From positions 7,389,386 to 7,453,385 of the forward strand of contig NZ_VFPP01000001.1 in the NCBI RefSeq assembly GCF_006716745.1: a stretch of DNA of 64,000 nt. The letters are read 5' to 3'. The notes under the pieces are model-generated. The model was not told where the DNA came from. It was given only the letters and a program-made list of their open reading frames with translations, and did not search any database. Of this stretch, positions 43,834 through 52,603 are shown in pieces. Each line of letters starts with the position of its first letter. The first letter of the stretch is position 1. This DNA is from Saccharothrix saharensis (GTDB lineage: Bacteria > Actinomycetota > Actinomycetes > Mycobacteriales > Pseudonocardiaceae). A program made the position numbers and the translations under genes.

Positions 43834-46533
43834 TCAGCGGTTGCAGCGGAACGGGTCGCCGGCGTCCACCACGGTCGCGTGCAGGGTGAGCTGGCCGGCT
43901 TTGCCGATCTTGGCCTTGCCGTCGCCGCGCGGTCCCGGCGTCGCGTTCTCGTCCGCGGTGAGACCGAGGACGTAGGTCAGGTACAACCCCTTGGACGCCT
44001 TGAGCGGGGGAGCGCCGGTGATGCGCAGGATGGTGCCGGTTTTGTTGAGCTTGTATTCGAGGTCGCCCTCGCCGCCCCGGGTGGTGCGCCCGCCGGTGTA
44101 GTAGGAGTACGAGACGAAGCCGCTCCAGCGGAACCCGGACGGTGCGTTGAACTGCTGGGTGAGGCTGTTCAGGGCTTGGCCGGTGTCCTGCTCGAAGCCG
44201 ACGGTGACGGCCAGGAACCCGGTCCCGCCCGGCTCGACCTCCGGCAGGGCGGGTTGGACGACGGGCAGCGCGGCGTCGTTGTTGGTGAACGCCCGCGGTC
44301 GCGCGGCGTCCTGCACGGTGGCCGTCAGGCGCAGTGGTCGTGAGTCGGCGAGCACGGCCTTGCCGTCGGTGTACCGGCCGGGCCGGGCGTCGGCCTTCGC
44401 CCGGATGCCCAGGACGTAGGTGAGCACGAAGCCCTGGTCGGTCCGGAACGGTTGGAGCCCGGTCAGCCGCAGGCGCCGGTCGCCGTCCTCCAGGGACGGC
44501 GTCAGCGTCGTCTCCCCGCTGCCTTCGCTCCGGCCGTCGACGTGGTAGTAGGTGAACATCGCCGTGCCGGTCCACTCGAACCCGGTCGGCGCGTCGAAGA
44601 CCAGCTCGGCGTCCGCCGGGTCGATCGCGTCGTCGTCCGGGTTCTCGACGCTGACGGCGATGTGCCCCTCCGCGCCCGGTGCGAGCGAGACCGCCGCGTG
44701 CCGGCAGACCTTCAGGTCGGCCTTCGGGACGGGTTCGGTCAGCGGGGTGTCGTGCGAGTCGGACCCGTCCGGGGAGGTGTTGCCGCACGTGACCGACTCG
44801 ATCTTCGCCGAGCAGGAGACCTCGCCCGTGGCCGCCCGGTCGACGGTGCCGCTGACGGTGATCGTCGCGGTGCCGCCGACCGGGAGGTCGAGCGTCTGCC
44901 GGAACGTGCCGTTCCCGGTGCGGCCCGCACCCGTGGCCGTTGCGCCGCCGGTGGTCCGGGAGACGACGACGTCCACATCGGACAGCGCCGGGTCGGTCGA
45001 ACCGGTCACCACGGCGTCGGGAGCGTCGTTCGGCCCGTCGTTGCGGGCGGTGACGGTGAAGGCGGTCCTGGCGCCCGCCGGTGCCTGGTCGGCGCCGTCC
45101 ACGGTCAGCGGCATCGCGGTCGGCATGGTGACCACGAGGTCGCGCAGGCAGTGCCGGGACACCTCCCACCCGGTGCTGGCGGACACGCCGAGCTTGAACG
45201 TCTCCGGCATCGGCGCCTGGCCCTCGACGAGCTTGAGGTCGACGCCGTCGAACACGGTGGTGGTCGTGTCGCCGCGCGTCACGTGCACGGTCACCACGGC
45301 GTCGATGATCAGCACCTGGACGTGGGCCCGGTCCGCCCAGACCGCGTCCAGGCCGCCGGGTGCGGGGACGCCGGTGATGAAGGGGAACCCCTCGGCGCGG
45401 TCACCGGAGCCGCGCAGCACGATCCGGTTCGGCCGGCCGACGTCCTCGGTGCACGGTCCGGCCAAGCTGCCGGAGAAGTTGCCGCACTTGTCGAAGCCCA
45501 GGCCGAGCCAGCCCTTGGTGACGCCGTCGCCCTTGCCGTCGGGACCGCGGCCGTACCCGAGACCGGCGCCGTAGCCGCCCACGTCGGTGTCGTGAGCGCC
45601 GTCGATGAGGAAGACCGCGAAGCCGTCGCCGTTCCCGCCCGCGCAGGAGAAGTCGAAGTCGACGGAGACACCGGCCGTGGAGGGGAACGGGACGTTCAGC
45701 AACGCCGTTCCCGCCTTCTCCCGCTCGGCCGGGGTCAGTTGCAGGCCGTCGTCACCCGCGAGGGTGGCGTCGCCGCGCAACGTCCAGTCGTGCTCCAGGT
45801 CTTCGACCCGGGAGACCCGGAACGTCTCCTCGATCGGGAAGACCGCGGTCGAGGGCGCGCCTTCCGGTGCCGCGGTCGAACCGGTGGGGGTGCTTCCACC
45901 GTCAGGTGCCTCACCGTCCTGGGCGGCGTCCTCCCGGACCGGCTGCCCGGGCCCGGCCACGGAGGGCAGGCGTGCGCCGACGAGGTCGAACAGGCCGAGC
46001 ACGACGTCCTCGTAGAGGTAGAAGCCGCCTTGCAGCGGTGGCAGCGCGTCGTCGGCACCGCGGTCGGCGTCGGCGGTGGTCGGCGGGGCGACGAGCCCGG
46101 CCAGACCGCGCACCACCCCGTGCACGGTCGACTGCGCGGTGGCGGCCAGCCACCGGACCGGCGGGTTGGCGATGATCGGTCGGAGGAACTCGGGCGCGTG
46201 GGTGTCGATCGCGGCGAAGGTGGCGTCCACCCAGCCCGCCGGCAGGTCCAGCAGCGCGCCGAAGGTGGCGCGGGACAGGACCGCCGGCGGCTCGCCGTCG
46301 ATCATGAAGTCCTCCCATTCGAGCAGGTCGAACAGGAACTGGCCGCCCTTGTAGAACGGCCAGGGCGCCAGGGCGTCGAGGATCTGCCGTGCCCGTCGCG
46401 GCTCGTCCTGCCGGATCGCGGCACCACGGCGCGCCAGGGTGCACAACACCTCGCGCAGCCGGGCGTTGAACCCGCCGGCGAAGTCCAGCGCGGCCCGGTC
46501 GCCGTCGCGCAGGGCGGAGTCGGGGCCCGTCAC
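43834..46533 (-). CDS. Large lectin/DUF11-repeat protein
   Basis: 899 residues from GTG 46533, which overlaps the prenyl-synthase stop (GTGA). Residues ~1-140: helical domain of unknown type (DALAPWPFYKGGQFLFDLLE). A Pro/Ser/Gly linker follows at ~175-225. Residues ~240-480: legume L-type lectin-like domain (VDFDFSCAGGNGDGFAVFLI, WLGLGFDKCGNFSG). Residues ~490-610: DUF11-like adhesin domain (FTVTARNDGPNDAPDAVV). Then two homologous ~130-residue beta repeats (FTYYHVDGRSEGSGETTLTP, QGFVLTYVLG; FVSYSYYTGG, KGLYLTYVLG). No N-terminal signal peptide is visible although most domains are extracellular types. Export route and ligand unknown. Confidence 0.85.
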   Translation of the reverse strand: MTGPDSALRDGDRAALDFAGGFNARLREVLCTLARRGAAIRQDEPRRARQILDALAPWPFYKGGQFLFDLLEWEDFMIDGEPPAVLSRATFGALLDLPAGWVDATFAAIDTHAPEFLRPIIANPPVRWLAATAQSTVHGVVRGLAGLVAPPTTADADRGADDALPPLQGGFYLYEDVVLGLFDLVGARLPSVAGPGQPVREDAAQDGEAPDGGSTPTGSTAAPEGAPSTAVFPIEETFRVSRVEDLEHDWTLRGDATLAGDDGLQLTPAEREKAGTALLNVPFPSTAGVSVDFDFSCAGGNGDGFAVFLIDGAHDTDVGGYGAGLGYGRGPDGKGDGVTKGWLGLGFDKCGNFSGSLAGPCTEDVGRPNRIVLRGSGDRAEGFPFITGVPAPGGLDAVWADRAHVQVLIIDAVVTVHVTRGDTTTTVFDGVDLKLVEGQAPMPETFKLGVSASTGWEVSRHCLRDLVVTMPTAMPLTVDGADQAPAGARTAFTVTARNDGPNDAPDAVVTGSTDPALSDVDVVVSRTTGGATATGAGRTGNGTFRQTLDLPVGGTATITVSGTVDRAATGEVSCSAKIESVTCGNTSPDGSDSHDTPLTEPVPKADLKVCRHAAVSLAPGAEGHIAVSVENPDDDAIDPADAELVFDAPTGFEWTGTAMFTYYHVDGRSEGSGETTLTPSLEDGDRRLRLTGLQPFRTDQGFVLTYVLGIRAKADARPGRYTDGKAVLADSRPLRLTATVQDAARPRAFTNNDAALPVVQPALPEVEPGGTGFLAVTVGFEQDTGQALNSLTQQFNAPSGFRWSGFVSYSYYTGGRTTRGGEGDLEYKLNKTGTILRITGAPPLKASKGLYLTYVLGLTADENATPGPRGDGKAKIGKAGQLTLHATVVDAGDPFRCNR

Positions 46534-48206
46534 AGCGGTCGGGTGGTGACGTAGTGGGCGATTTGTCGCAGCACCGCTTTTCCTTCGTTCTCGGGGATGA
46601 CGGCCAGGTCGCGCTCGAACCGGGCGATGCCGTCGGCGGCCAGCCGGTCGGCGAGATCGGTGGCGTACTCGATGGAGCCGTGCCGCCGCATGGCGGCGAG
46701 CAGCTCGTCGGCGTTGTCCTGCGACTTGTCGGCCCGCGGTTGGTGCAGGAGCTCGCCGAGCCGTTCGCGCTCGCGGGCACCCGCGTGGCGGAACAGGTGG
46801 ATCAGCATCACGGTGCGCTTGCCCTCCAGGAGGTCGCCGAGGACTTCCTTGCCGTAGAGCGCTTCGTCGCCGACGAGGTTGAGGATGTCGTCCTGGATCT
46901 GGAAGGCGATCCCGATCAGCCGGAACGCCTCGTCGAAGCGGCCCAGCACGGCAGGGTCGGTCACGCCGGCGCAGACCGCGCCCATGCGGCACGGGGTGAT
47001 GCACGTGTACCAGCCGGTCTTCTTGGTGCTCATGGTGAAGTAGTCCTCGTCCCGCGACGGCACCACGCGGCGGTGGATCCACCCCAGTTCCATGGCTTGG
47101 CCCTCGATGGACTCCCGGCACATGTGCATGGCCTCCTGGATGAGGCCCAGCGTGCGGGCGAGTCCCAGCGTTTCGAGGTTGGCCAGCACGGCGTCGACGG
47201 CGAGCAGGTTGAGCCCGTCGCCGGTGTTGACCGCGAGCCCGTTGCCGAACTCGGTGTTCATCGTGGGCAGGCCGCGGCGGTGGGTCGACTCGTCGGCGAT
47301 GTCGTCGTGCACGAGGAAGCCGTTGTGGAACAGCTCGAGCGCGGCGGCGGCCCGCACCGCGTTCTCGGGCTTCTCACCGAACGCCGCGCACGTGGCGAAC
47401 ACCAGCGTGGGGCGCAGGCCCTTGCCCTGCCGCGTCGGGTAGGAGCGCATCAGGTCGTACAGGTCGACTTTCGGCTCCCGGTCGGGCAGCAGCCGGTCGA
47501 TCTCCCGGTTGGCGCGGGCGCGGCACGACGTCATGGTCTGCACCAGGTCGGCGTCGTTGACCGGCCGCACCTCCCACCAGCCGGTGCTGCGGCGGCCGTC
47601 CCACAGCAGCCTGGGCGCGGAGTCGGCGGTGCCGCCGATGATCGCCTGGTCGCCCGGTTCGAGCGGTCGGCGGTCGGCGAGGAAGTCGACGGCGTGCCAG
47701 CCGGTCGGCGCGTCGCCGTGCGGGGAGTGGCGTGGCGCCGGGCCGCCGGTGGCCACGCCCCAGAGCCGGGGCACCTGGTCGCGGTAGTCACGCCACAGCT
47801 GCTGCACGAACCGCAGGCCGGAAGCGCGCTGGGACAGCAGCACGAACGCGCGCCACACCGCCAGCACCCGGTCGCGGGGGCCGCGGACGTCCAGGCTCTG
47901 CGGCAGCACCTGCTCGACCGGAGGGCGCTGGGCGTCGAAGACCAGGTTCATCGCCCGGTCGTCGAAGGCCACCTCGACGTCCGGTTCGCCCACCAGGTCC
48001 GGTTCGACCAGCAGGCGGCTGTAGCGGGCGGTCATGGTCGCCCGGCTGCCGTCGTGGAAGTGCAGCCCCAGGCGGATCTCCCGCAGCTCCTCGGCGGCGG
48101 CGGCCACGATGGCGGGCGCGCGTTCGGACAACGCGGCCACGGTCTCGGTCAGCAGCCGCGCACCGGTGTACGACGCGGTCGTCGGCACGGGCGTCTCAGT
48201 CGTCAC
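46530..48206 (-). CDS. SCP2-like domain fused to polyprenyl diphosphate synthase
   Basis: 558 residues. ~1-150 resemble an SCP2 sterol-carrier fold (LGLHFHDGSRATMTARYSRL, DVEVAFDDRAMNLVFDAQRP). Residues ~230-558 form a trans-isoprenyl diphosphate synthase: GKGLRPTLVFA (substrate Lys/Arg), first Asp motif LVHDDIADES (D-D-x-x-D), TKKTGWYT, and second motif IQIQDDILNL (D-D-x-x-D). All catalytic Asp are present, so it should elongate prenyl diphosphates; chain length cannot be read with certainty. Family members are about 330-350 residues, so the lipid-binding extension is extra. It overlaps the lipocalin gene upstream (11 bp) and the lectin gene downstream. Confidence 0.9.
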   Translation of the reverse strand: MTTETPVPTTASYTGARLLTETVAALSERAPAIVAAAAEELREIRLGLHFHDGSRATMTARYSRLLVEPDLVGEPDVEVAFDDRAMNLVFDAQRPPVEQVLPQSLDVRGPRDRVLAVWRAFVLLSQRASGLRFVQQLWRDYRDQVPRLWGVATGGPAPRHSPHGDAPTGWHAVDFLADRRPLEPGDQAIIGGTADSAPRLLWDGRRSTGWWEVRPVNDADLVQTMTSCRARANREIDRLLPDREPKVDLYDLMRSYPTRQGKGLRPTLVFATCAAFGEKPENAVRAAAALELFHNGFLVHDDIADESTHRRGLPTMNTEFGNGLAVNTGDGLNLLAVDAVLANLETLGLARTLGLIQEAMHMCRESIEGQAMELGWIHRRVVPSRDEDYFTMSTKKTGWYTCITPCRMGAVCAGVTDPAVLGRFDEAFRLIGIAFQIQDDILNLVGDEALYGKEVLGDLLEGKRTVMLIHLFRHAGARERERLGELLHQPRADKSQDNADELLAAMRRHGSIEYATDLADRLAADGIARFERDLAVIPENEGKAVLRQIAHYVTTRPL

Positions 48207-49335
48207 GGGCGTCCCCGGCGAACTCGACGATGCCGTGCGTCTCGAAGCGGAACCGCCGGCCGGAGACCACGCCCTCGATCACGCAGCCGCCGAGCAGTTC
48301 GTGCACGCTGAACGGCTTCAGGCTCGTCTCCGACGGGTTGGCGATCCGGGCGGCAGTGGTGGGCCTGAAGTCCAGCACGAGCCGGTCCTCGCCCAGCCGC
48401 GCGGTGATGAGCAACCGGCCGGGCACCACCGGCGCGGGCGCGGTGGCCAGGGTGGCCGCCAGCGGCGGCACCAGCACCACCCGGTCGCGGTCGAGCTCGC
48501 CGTGCACCGCGACCTCCAGCCGGCGTCGCGGGAAGTGCCGCACCATCCGACCGTCCCGCCACAACATCACCGAGCCGTTGGCGGCGTCCTCCGGGTACTC
48601 GGGCTGGATGAGGGTGAACACCACCGACCACGGCGGCGGGGCCGCCGGGTCGTCGGACGGCGCGTTGGCGAAGCCGAAGACCCAGCCGCCCAGCACCGGC
48701 CAGCTCCACCGGCCGCGGACCCGTTCGTGGTAGCCCACCAGCTCGCAGTGCGCGTCACCGCCCGGCGACCGCAGCGTCCCCGAGCCGCGCACGCCGGGTT
48801 CGGACTGCCACCGCAGGAACTGGTCGTCCCCGAACGGCGCGGTCTGCGCCGTGCACGGCCTGCTGGTCCGGGACAGCCGCAGGTCGACCGCGGGCCGGCC
48901 CGCCACGGCCGCGACCTCGAAGGCGGCGGGCGACGCGTGCGGGTGGGGCAACCGGAACGCCGACCACGCCGGGTCGGGCGCGTTCGCGTTGAACTGGGTC
49001 GACGACCACCCGTGGGCGGGGTCGTGCACCAGCAGGATGGCCATCCGCTGGGGGTCCCGGCGGGCCGCCGACCCGTCCGCCGGCGGTTCCGCGCCGAGCA
49101 CCGACAGGTTCGAGATCACCGCGTGCGCACCGTTCGACGACAGGAACGCGTAGTGCAACCACTGGCGATCGAGCGGATGGCACAACTCCGACTCGGGGAA
49201 AGGGCCTCGCACGCCCAGCATCCAGCCCTCCTGGTAGTGCTGCCACGGCAGCCGATTCGTCTCGACATCGCGCCCGCGCCGGACCGCGGGGCGAAGGGGT
49301 GACCAGGCGGCGACTCGGTCCGCGTTGACGATCAC
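48196..49335 (-). CDS. CrtC/AttH-like lipocalin-fold protein
   Basis: About 379 residues from GTG 49335 (GGGG site). WQHYQEGWMLGVRGPFPESE, WLHYAFLSSNGAHAVISNLS and LVGYHERVRGRWSW / GGWVFGFAN resemble the AttH/hydroxyneurosporene synthase (CrtC) double-lipocalin family. CrtC hydrates carotenoid double bonds and related proteins cyclise tocopherols. As first gene before a prenyl synthase, action on an isoprenoid is a reasonable inference; similarity is moderate. An alternative upstream start at 49392 would add 19 Cys-rich residues. Confidence 0.65.
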   Translation of the reverse strand: MIVNADRVAAWSPLRPAVRRGRDVETNRLPWQHYQEGWMLGVRGPFPESELCHPLDRQWLHYAFLSSNGAHAVISNLSVLGAEPPADGSAARRDPQRMAILLVHDPAHGWSSTQFNANAPDPAWSAFRLPHPHASPAAFEVAAVAGRPAVDLRLSRTSRPCTAQTAPFGDDQFLRWQSEPGVRGSGTLRSPGGDAHCELVGYHERVRGRWSWPVLGGWVFGFANAPSDDPAAPPPWSVVFTLIQPEYPEDAANGSVMLWRDGRMVRHFPRRRLEVAVHGELDRDRVVLVPPLAATLATAPAPVVPGRLLITARLGEDRLVLDFRPTTAARIANPSETSLKPFSVHELLGGCVIEGVVSGRRFRFETHGIVEFAGDARDD

Positions 49336-49539
49336 GCACCCCGGCGAGCAAGAGATACCGCACCCGGTCGAGTCCGCGCGAGCAACTACCACCCATCGGG
49401 TGTCATGCCCCCGACAGGGGTGCGATCCCGGCCCGTCGTCCCGACGCCCTCCGTCCTGACCCGGAACGGGGAATCAGTGGTGTCGGGGGGCAGACCGGAG
49501 TGACGGGCTGTGCACGTCCGGTGCGAGCGTCGGGGGATT

Positions 49540-50361
49540 TCAGGTGAGGTTCTTCTCCAGGGCGGCCACGTAGGCCTTCATCAGGTGGTCGCGCATCCCG
49601 TCGGTGGCCGGGGCGAACAGGTCGGCGGTCATCCCCTTGGCGCGGTCCAGCAACGTGGCCACCCCGGGCATGGAGTCGCGGACCTTGCCGGAGGAGTCGA
49701 TGTAGCGCAGTGCCGCGACGTGCCGGAACAGCGGCCCGGGTGGGACCCTCGCGACGACGTCGTTGTTGTTGACCACCCGGAACGTCCGCCCGGCCAGCGC
49801 CCGGTCGTAGGCCTTGACCAGGACGTTGTCGCACGTCCGGGGCTGCCCGAAGGTGTAGACGCCGTGCGCGGTCAGCCGCGGCTCCTCGAAGTGCAGCCAC
49901 GCCGCGGCCAGCATCGCCAGTGCGCCGCCGAGGCTGTGCCCGGTGAACCACACGGTCTGCTCACCGTCGCGCAGCTCCTCGACGGCCGCCACCACGGACG
50001 GGATCACCGCCCGCAACGCCTCGGCGAATCCGTAGTGGACCAGACCGGTGCGGCCCGGTCCCGGCCACGGCGGAACGGTCACGTCGGAGAACCAGTCCCG
50101 CAACTGGAGCGGCTCGGTGCCGCGGAACGCGGTCACGACCATCGTCGGGCTCGCCATCGTGTACGCCTGGGTGTGGCCGATCGCGAACGGCGGCTTGAAC
50201 GTCGAGTAATGGTGGCGTACGCGGTCGAACCCCCACTGACCGGCGGTGGCCTCGATCTCGTCCCGTCCCCCGTAGGCCAGTTCGGCCGCCTTCGCCATCC
50301 AGTACGCCTGACGGGCGTCGTACCCGGAGGCCAGGTGGTTCATCGTCGGTGCAGACATCAT
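49540..50361 (-). CDS. Class 3 lipase
   Basis: 273 residues: VVTAFRGTEPLQLRDWFSD (oxyanion region), VHYGFAEALRAV, nucleophile elbow WFTGHSLGGALAMLAAAW (~145), VYTFGQPRTCDN, VVNNNDVVARVPPGP (Asp), and a His in DHLMKAYVAAL as possible catalytic His. PF01764-type triacylglycerol lipase. No signal peptide, so cytoplasmic. Adjacent to but probably independent of the lipocalin operon (about 200 bp apart). Confidence 0.9.
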   Translation of the reverse strand: MMSAPTMNHLASGYDARQAYWMAKAAELAYGGRDEIEATAGQWGFDRVRHHYSTFKPPFAIGHTQAYTMASPTMVVTAFRGTEPLQLRDWFSDVTVPPWPGPGRTGLVHYGFAEALRAVIPSVVAAVEELRDGEQTVWFTGHSLGGALAMLAAAWLHFEEPRLTAHGVYTFGQPRTCDNVLVKAYDRALAGRTFRVVNNNDVVARVPPGPLFRHVAALRYIDSSGKVRDSMPGVATLLDRAKGMTADLFAPATDGMRDHLMKAYVAALEKNLT

Positions 50362-50533
50362 CCGTCCCTTACGTCGGTCTTCACCTTCCCCGCCGCCCTC
50401 CTGTGCCTACCTTCGCGACAGCCGGACCGCCACCGGCCGCGCCGCCGTTCACCCCGCCGAGCAGGCTCGTCACCTCCCACGCCCCGGCATGGCAAGCTGC
50501 CACCCGGTCGGAGCAGCCGATGGGGGAGTCGTC

Positions 50534-50989
50534 ATGGGCATGACGTTGTCGTTCACCCGGGTCACGCCGGAGGAGTTGGACCGGGCGTTCGAGGAGCCCG
50601 ATCTCGCGGAGGGGTTCGCGGAGGACGAGAGCCGGCCGTACTGCTTCCTGGAGAAGTCGTGGGCCGGCATCGGTTTCCTGCTGCGCGCGGCCGATGTGGA
50701 CGTGGACCTGTACGAGGACGGCGATGCGATCGACGACGAGGCCACGAGGTTCGGCTGGAGCGGCGACAGGGTGGCCAGGACCGCGAAGGCGCTCGGCGCC
50801 ACCCCGGTCGAGGTGCTGGTGAGCCACTACGACCCGGCGGAGCTCAGCGCGGAGGAGGTCTACCCGATGCGGCACCTGTGGGACGCCGACGACCTCGACT
50901 ACCTGCGGTACCACTACGTCGACCTGGTGCGGTCCTTCCAGGGGACGGCCGCGGTGGGCGGCGCCGCGATCCGGGAGTCCAGCTCCTGA
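50534..50989 (+). CDS. DUF1877 family protein
   Basis: 151 residues of the YfbM/DUF1877 type: FTRVTPEELDRAFEEPDLAE, CFLEKSWAGIGFLL, LSAEEVYPMRHLW, and LRYHYVDLVRSFQGTAA. Members are small cytoplasmic proteins of unknown function, sometimes tied to phage or toxin immunity. The ATG 50534 follows GGGGGAG. Monocistronic; convergent with TetR. Confidence 0.85.
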   Translation: MGMTLSFTRVTPEELDRAFEEPDLAEGFAEDESRPYCFLEKSWAGIGFLLRAADVDVDLYEDGDAIDDEATRFGWSGDRVARTAKALGATPVEVLVSHYDPAELSAEEVYPMRHLWDADDLDYLRYHYVDLVRSFQGTAAVGGAAIRESSS

Positions 50990-51005
50990 TCGCGGTCCGC
51001 GGTCG

Positions 51006-51593
51006 TCAGTGGTCCGGTGCGGTGGTGCGCACGCCTTCGAGGAGGGCGGTCAGGTAGCGGTGGGCGGTGGTGGTCCGGTCGGCGGCGGTGCCGCTGTGCA
51101 GCTGTGCGGCGTAGGCGATGCCGCACATCAGGGGGACGACGTCGGTGGCGGCCAGGTCCGGCCGGACCTGGCCGGCTGCCCGGGCCCGGTCCAGCAGCGT
51201 GGCGCCGGTCGACCAGAGCGACCGCTTGAGTTCCGTGGTGCGCGGCAGGGCGTCGGTGGGCGCGGCGGCGACCGGGGGCAGGGACGCGTCGGTGAGCTGT
51301 GCTTCGACGGTGCGGAACAGGAAGTCCTCCAGCGCCCGCCGGGGGTCGGGGTCGGTCAACGCCCGCTCGCCGTGCGCGACGAGGGTTTCCAGGCAGGTGG
51401 TGGCGATGGTTTCCAGCAGTGCCTCGGCGGTGGGGAAGTGCCGGTAGACGGTGCCGACACCGAGGCCCGCACGGCGGGCGACGTCGTTGAGCTGCAACGG
51501 CGTGCCCTCGTCCACCAGCCCCTTGGCCACCGAGACGATCCGGTCCCGGTTGTGGGCGGCGTCCTTGCGCAGCGGCCTGCTCGTCATGGGCAC
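51006..51593 (-). CDS. TetR family regulator of the adjacent SDR
   Basis: 195 residues; HTH LQLNDVARRAGLGVGTVYRH, FPTAEALLETIA. Start GTG 51593 (or ATG 51587); no ribosome site. The palindrome CGGAT-N5-ATCCG lies 9-23 bp upstream. The same motif occurs twice before the SDR gene upstream, so this protein very likely represses both. The ligand domain resembles regulators of SDR-type detoxification genes. Confidence 0.92.
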   Translation of the reverse strand: MPMTSRPLRKDAAHNRDRIVSVAKGLVDEGTPLQLNDVARRAGLGVGTVYRHFPTAEALLETIATTCLETLVAHGERALTDPDPRRALEDFLFRTVEAQLTDASLPPVAAAPTDALPRTTELKRSLWSTGATLLDRARAAGQVRPDLAATDVVPLMCGIAYAAQLHSGTAADRTTTAHRYLTALLEGVRTTAPDH

Positions 51594-51601
51594 AGCTTAA
51601 T

Positions 51602-51616
51602 CGGATAGCCGATCCG
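51602..51616. promoter_or_regulatory. TetR operator copy 1
   Basis: CGGATAGCCGATCCG: arms CGGAT/ATCCG with a 5-bp centre, between the SDR stop and the TetR start. Matches the two sites at 52550-52603. Confidence 0.7.
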
Positions 51617-51634
51617 GATCGTCCCGGTGGCGCG

Positions 51635-52525
51635 TCACGCGGTGGTGAGGGGCGCGTGCCGTTCGCTGAGCCGGCGCACCGCCTCCGCGACGCGGCGGTC
51701 GGTCGCCCGGCGGAACGGCGTCACCGGTCGCGCCCCGGCGCCGATGACGACGCCGGTCCGACCCGCCAGTCCTTCGTCGGTGGCGGCCACGATCGAAGGC
51801 CTGGCCGCCACCGACGCCGGCCCCGAGGTCGACCGCGCGAACCTGCGGCGCACCAGTGGCCACAGCAACCGCAGGCCGGGCGAGACGATTCCCGGGTTCG
51901 CCATGGTGCCGGTCGTCATGTCGGTGGCGGCGCCCCCGGGGTCCGCGGCGAACACCGTGACACCCGTGCCGTCCAGCCGTGCGGCCAGGTCGAGCGTGTA
52001 AGCGAGGTTCGCGAGCTTGGCGCGTCCGTACCAGTGGAAGCCGTAGTAGCCACCGGGCGGCTCGACGGCGTCGAACGACCGCTTCGCCAGGGCGACCGCG
52101 CCCGAGGTCACGTTCACGACCCGGCTCGGCGCGCTCGCGACCAGGGTGGGCCGCAGCAGTTCGGTGAGCAGGTACGGCGAGAGGTGGTTGACGACGAACG
52201 AGGCCTCGACGCCGTCGTGCTCCCGCGGCTCGGCGAACATCGCCCCGACGTTGTTGACCAGCACCGCCAACGGCTCGCCCGAGGCGGCGTGGTCGGCGGC
52301 GATCCGGTGGGCGAGCGACCGGACCTCGGCCAGCGACGCGAGGTCCGCGCGCAGGAACCGGGCGGCGTGCGCCGGTCCGGTCGCGTCGATCCGGGCGACC
52401 GCGCGTGCACCGCGATCGGCGTCGCGCCCGACCACCACGACCGCGAACCCGGCGGCGGCGAGGCCCAGCGCCGTCTCCAGGCCGATGCCCGCCGTGCCGG
52501 CCGTCACCACAGCTGTCCGCTTCAT
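51635..52525 (-). CDS. Short-chain dehydrogenase/reductase
   Basis: 296 residues: VVTAGTAGIGLETALGLAAA (5-24, N-terminal Gly motif with T-A-G-T-A in place of T-G-G-x-x), DLASLAEVRSL, VNNVGAMFAEP, VNVTSGAVA (Ser) and YYGFHWYGRAKLANL (Y-x3-K). Retinol-dehydrogenase/WWOX-like classical SDR. The substrate is unknown. TetR lies 42 bp downstream on the same strand, with paired operators before the start. Confidence 0.9.
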   Translation of the reverse strand: MKRTAVVTAGTAGIGLETALGLAAAGFAVVVVGRDADRGARAVARIDATGPAHAARFLRADLASLAEVRSLAHRIAADHAASGEPLAVLVNNVGAMFAEPREHDGVEASFVVNHLSPYLLTELLRPTLVASAPSRVVNVTSGAVALAKRSFDAVEPPGGYYGFHWYGRAKLANLAYTLDLAARLDGTGVTVFAADPGGAATDMTTGTMANPGIVSPGLRLLWPLVRRRFARSTSGPASVAARPSIVAATDEGLAGRTGVVIGAGARPVTPFRRATDRRVAEAVRRLSERHAPLTTA

Positions 52526-52549
52526 GATCCGCCCACTCCTCCGCAGATG

Positions 52550-52603
52550 CGGATAGTTGATCCGCTTGTCGTCACCGTAGCACGGTAGCGGATCAACTAT
52601 CCA
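52550..52603. promoter_or_regulatory. Two TetR operators forming a 16-bp inverted repeat
   Basis: GGATAGTTGATCCGCT (52551-52566) and AGCGGATCAACTATCC (52587-52602) are perfect inverted repeats 20 bp apart. Each arm also contains CGGAT-N5-ATCC(G), the motif found at the TetR start. It lies 25-78 bp upstream of the SDR ATG. Confidence 0.8.
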
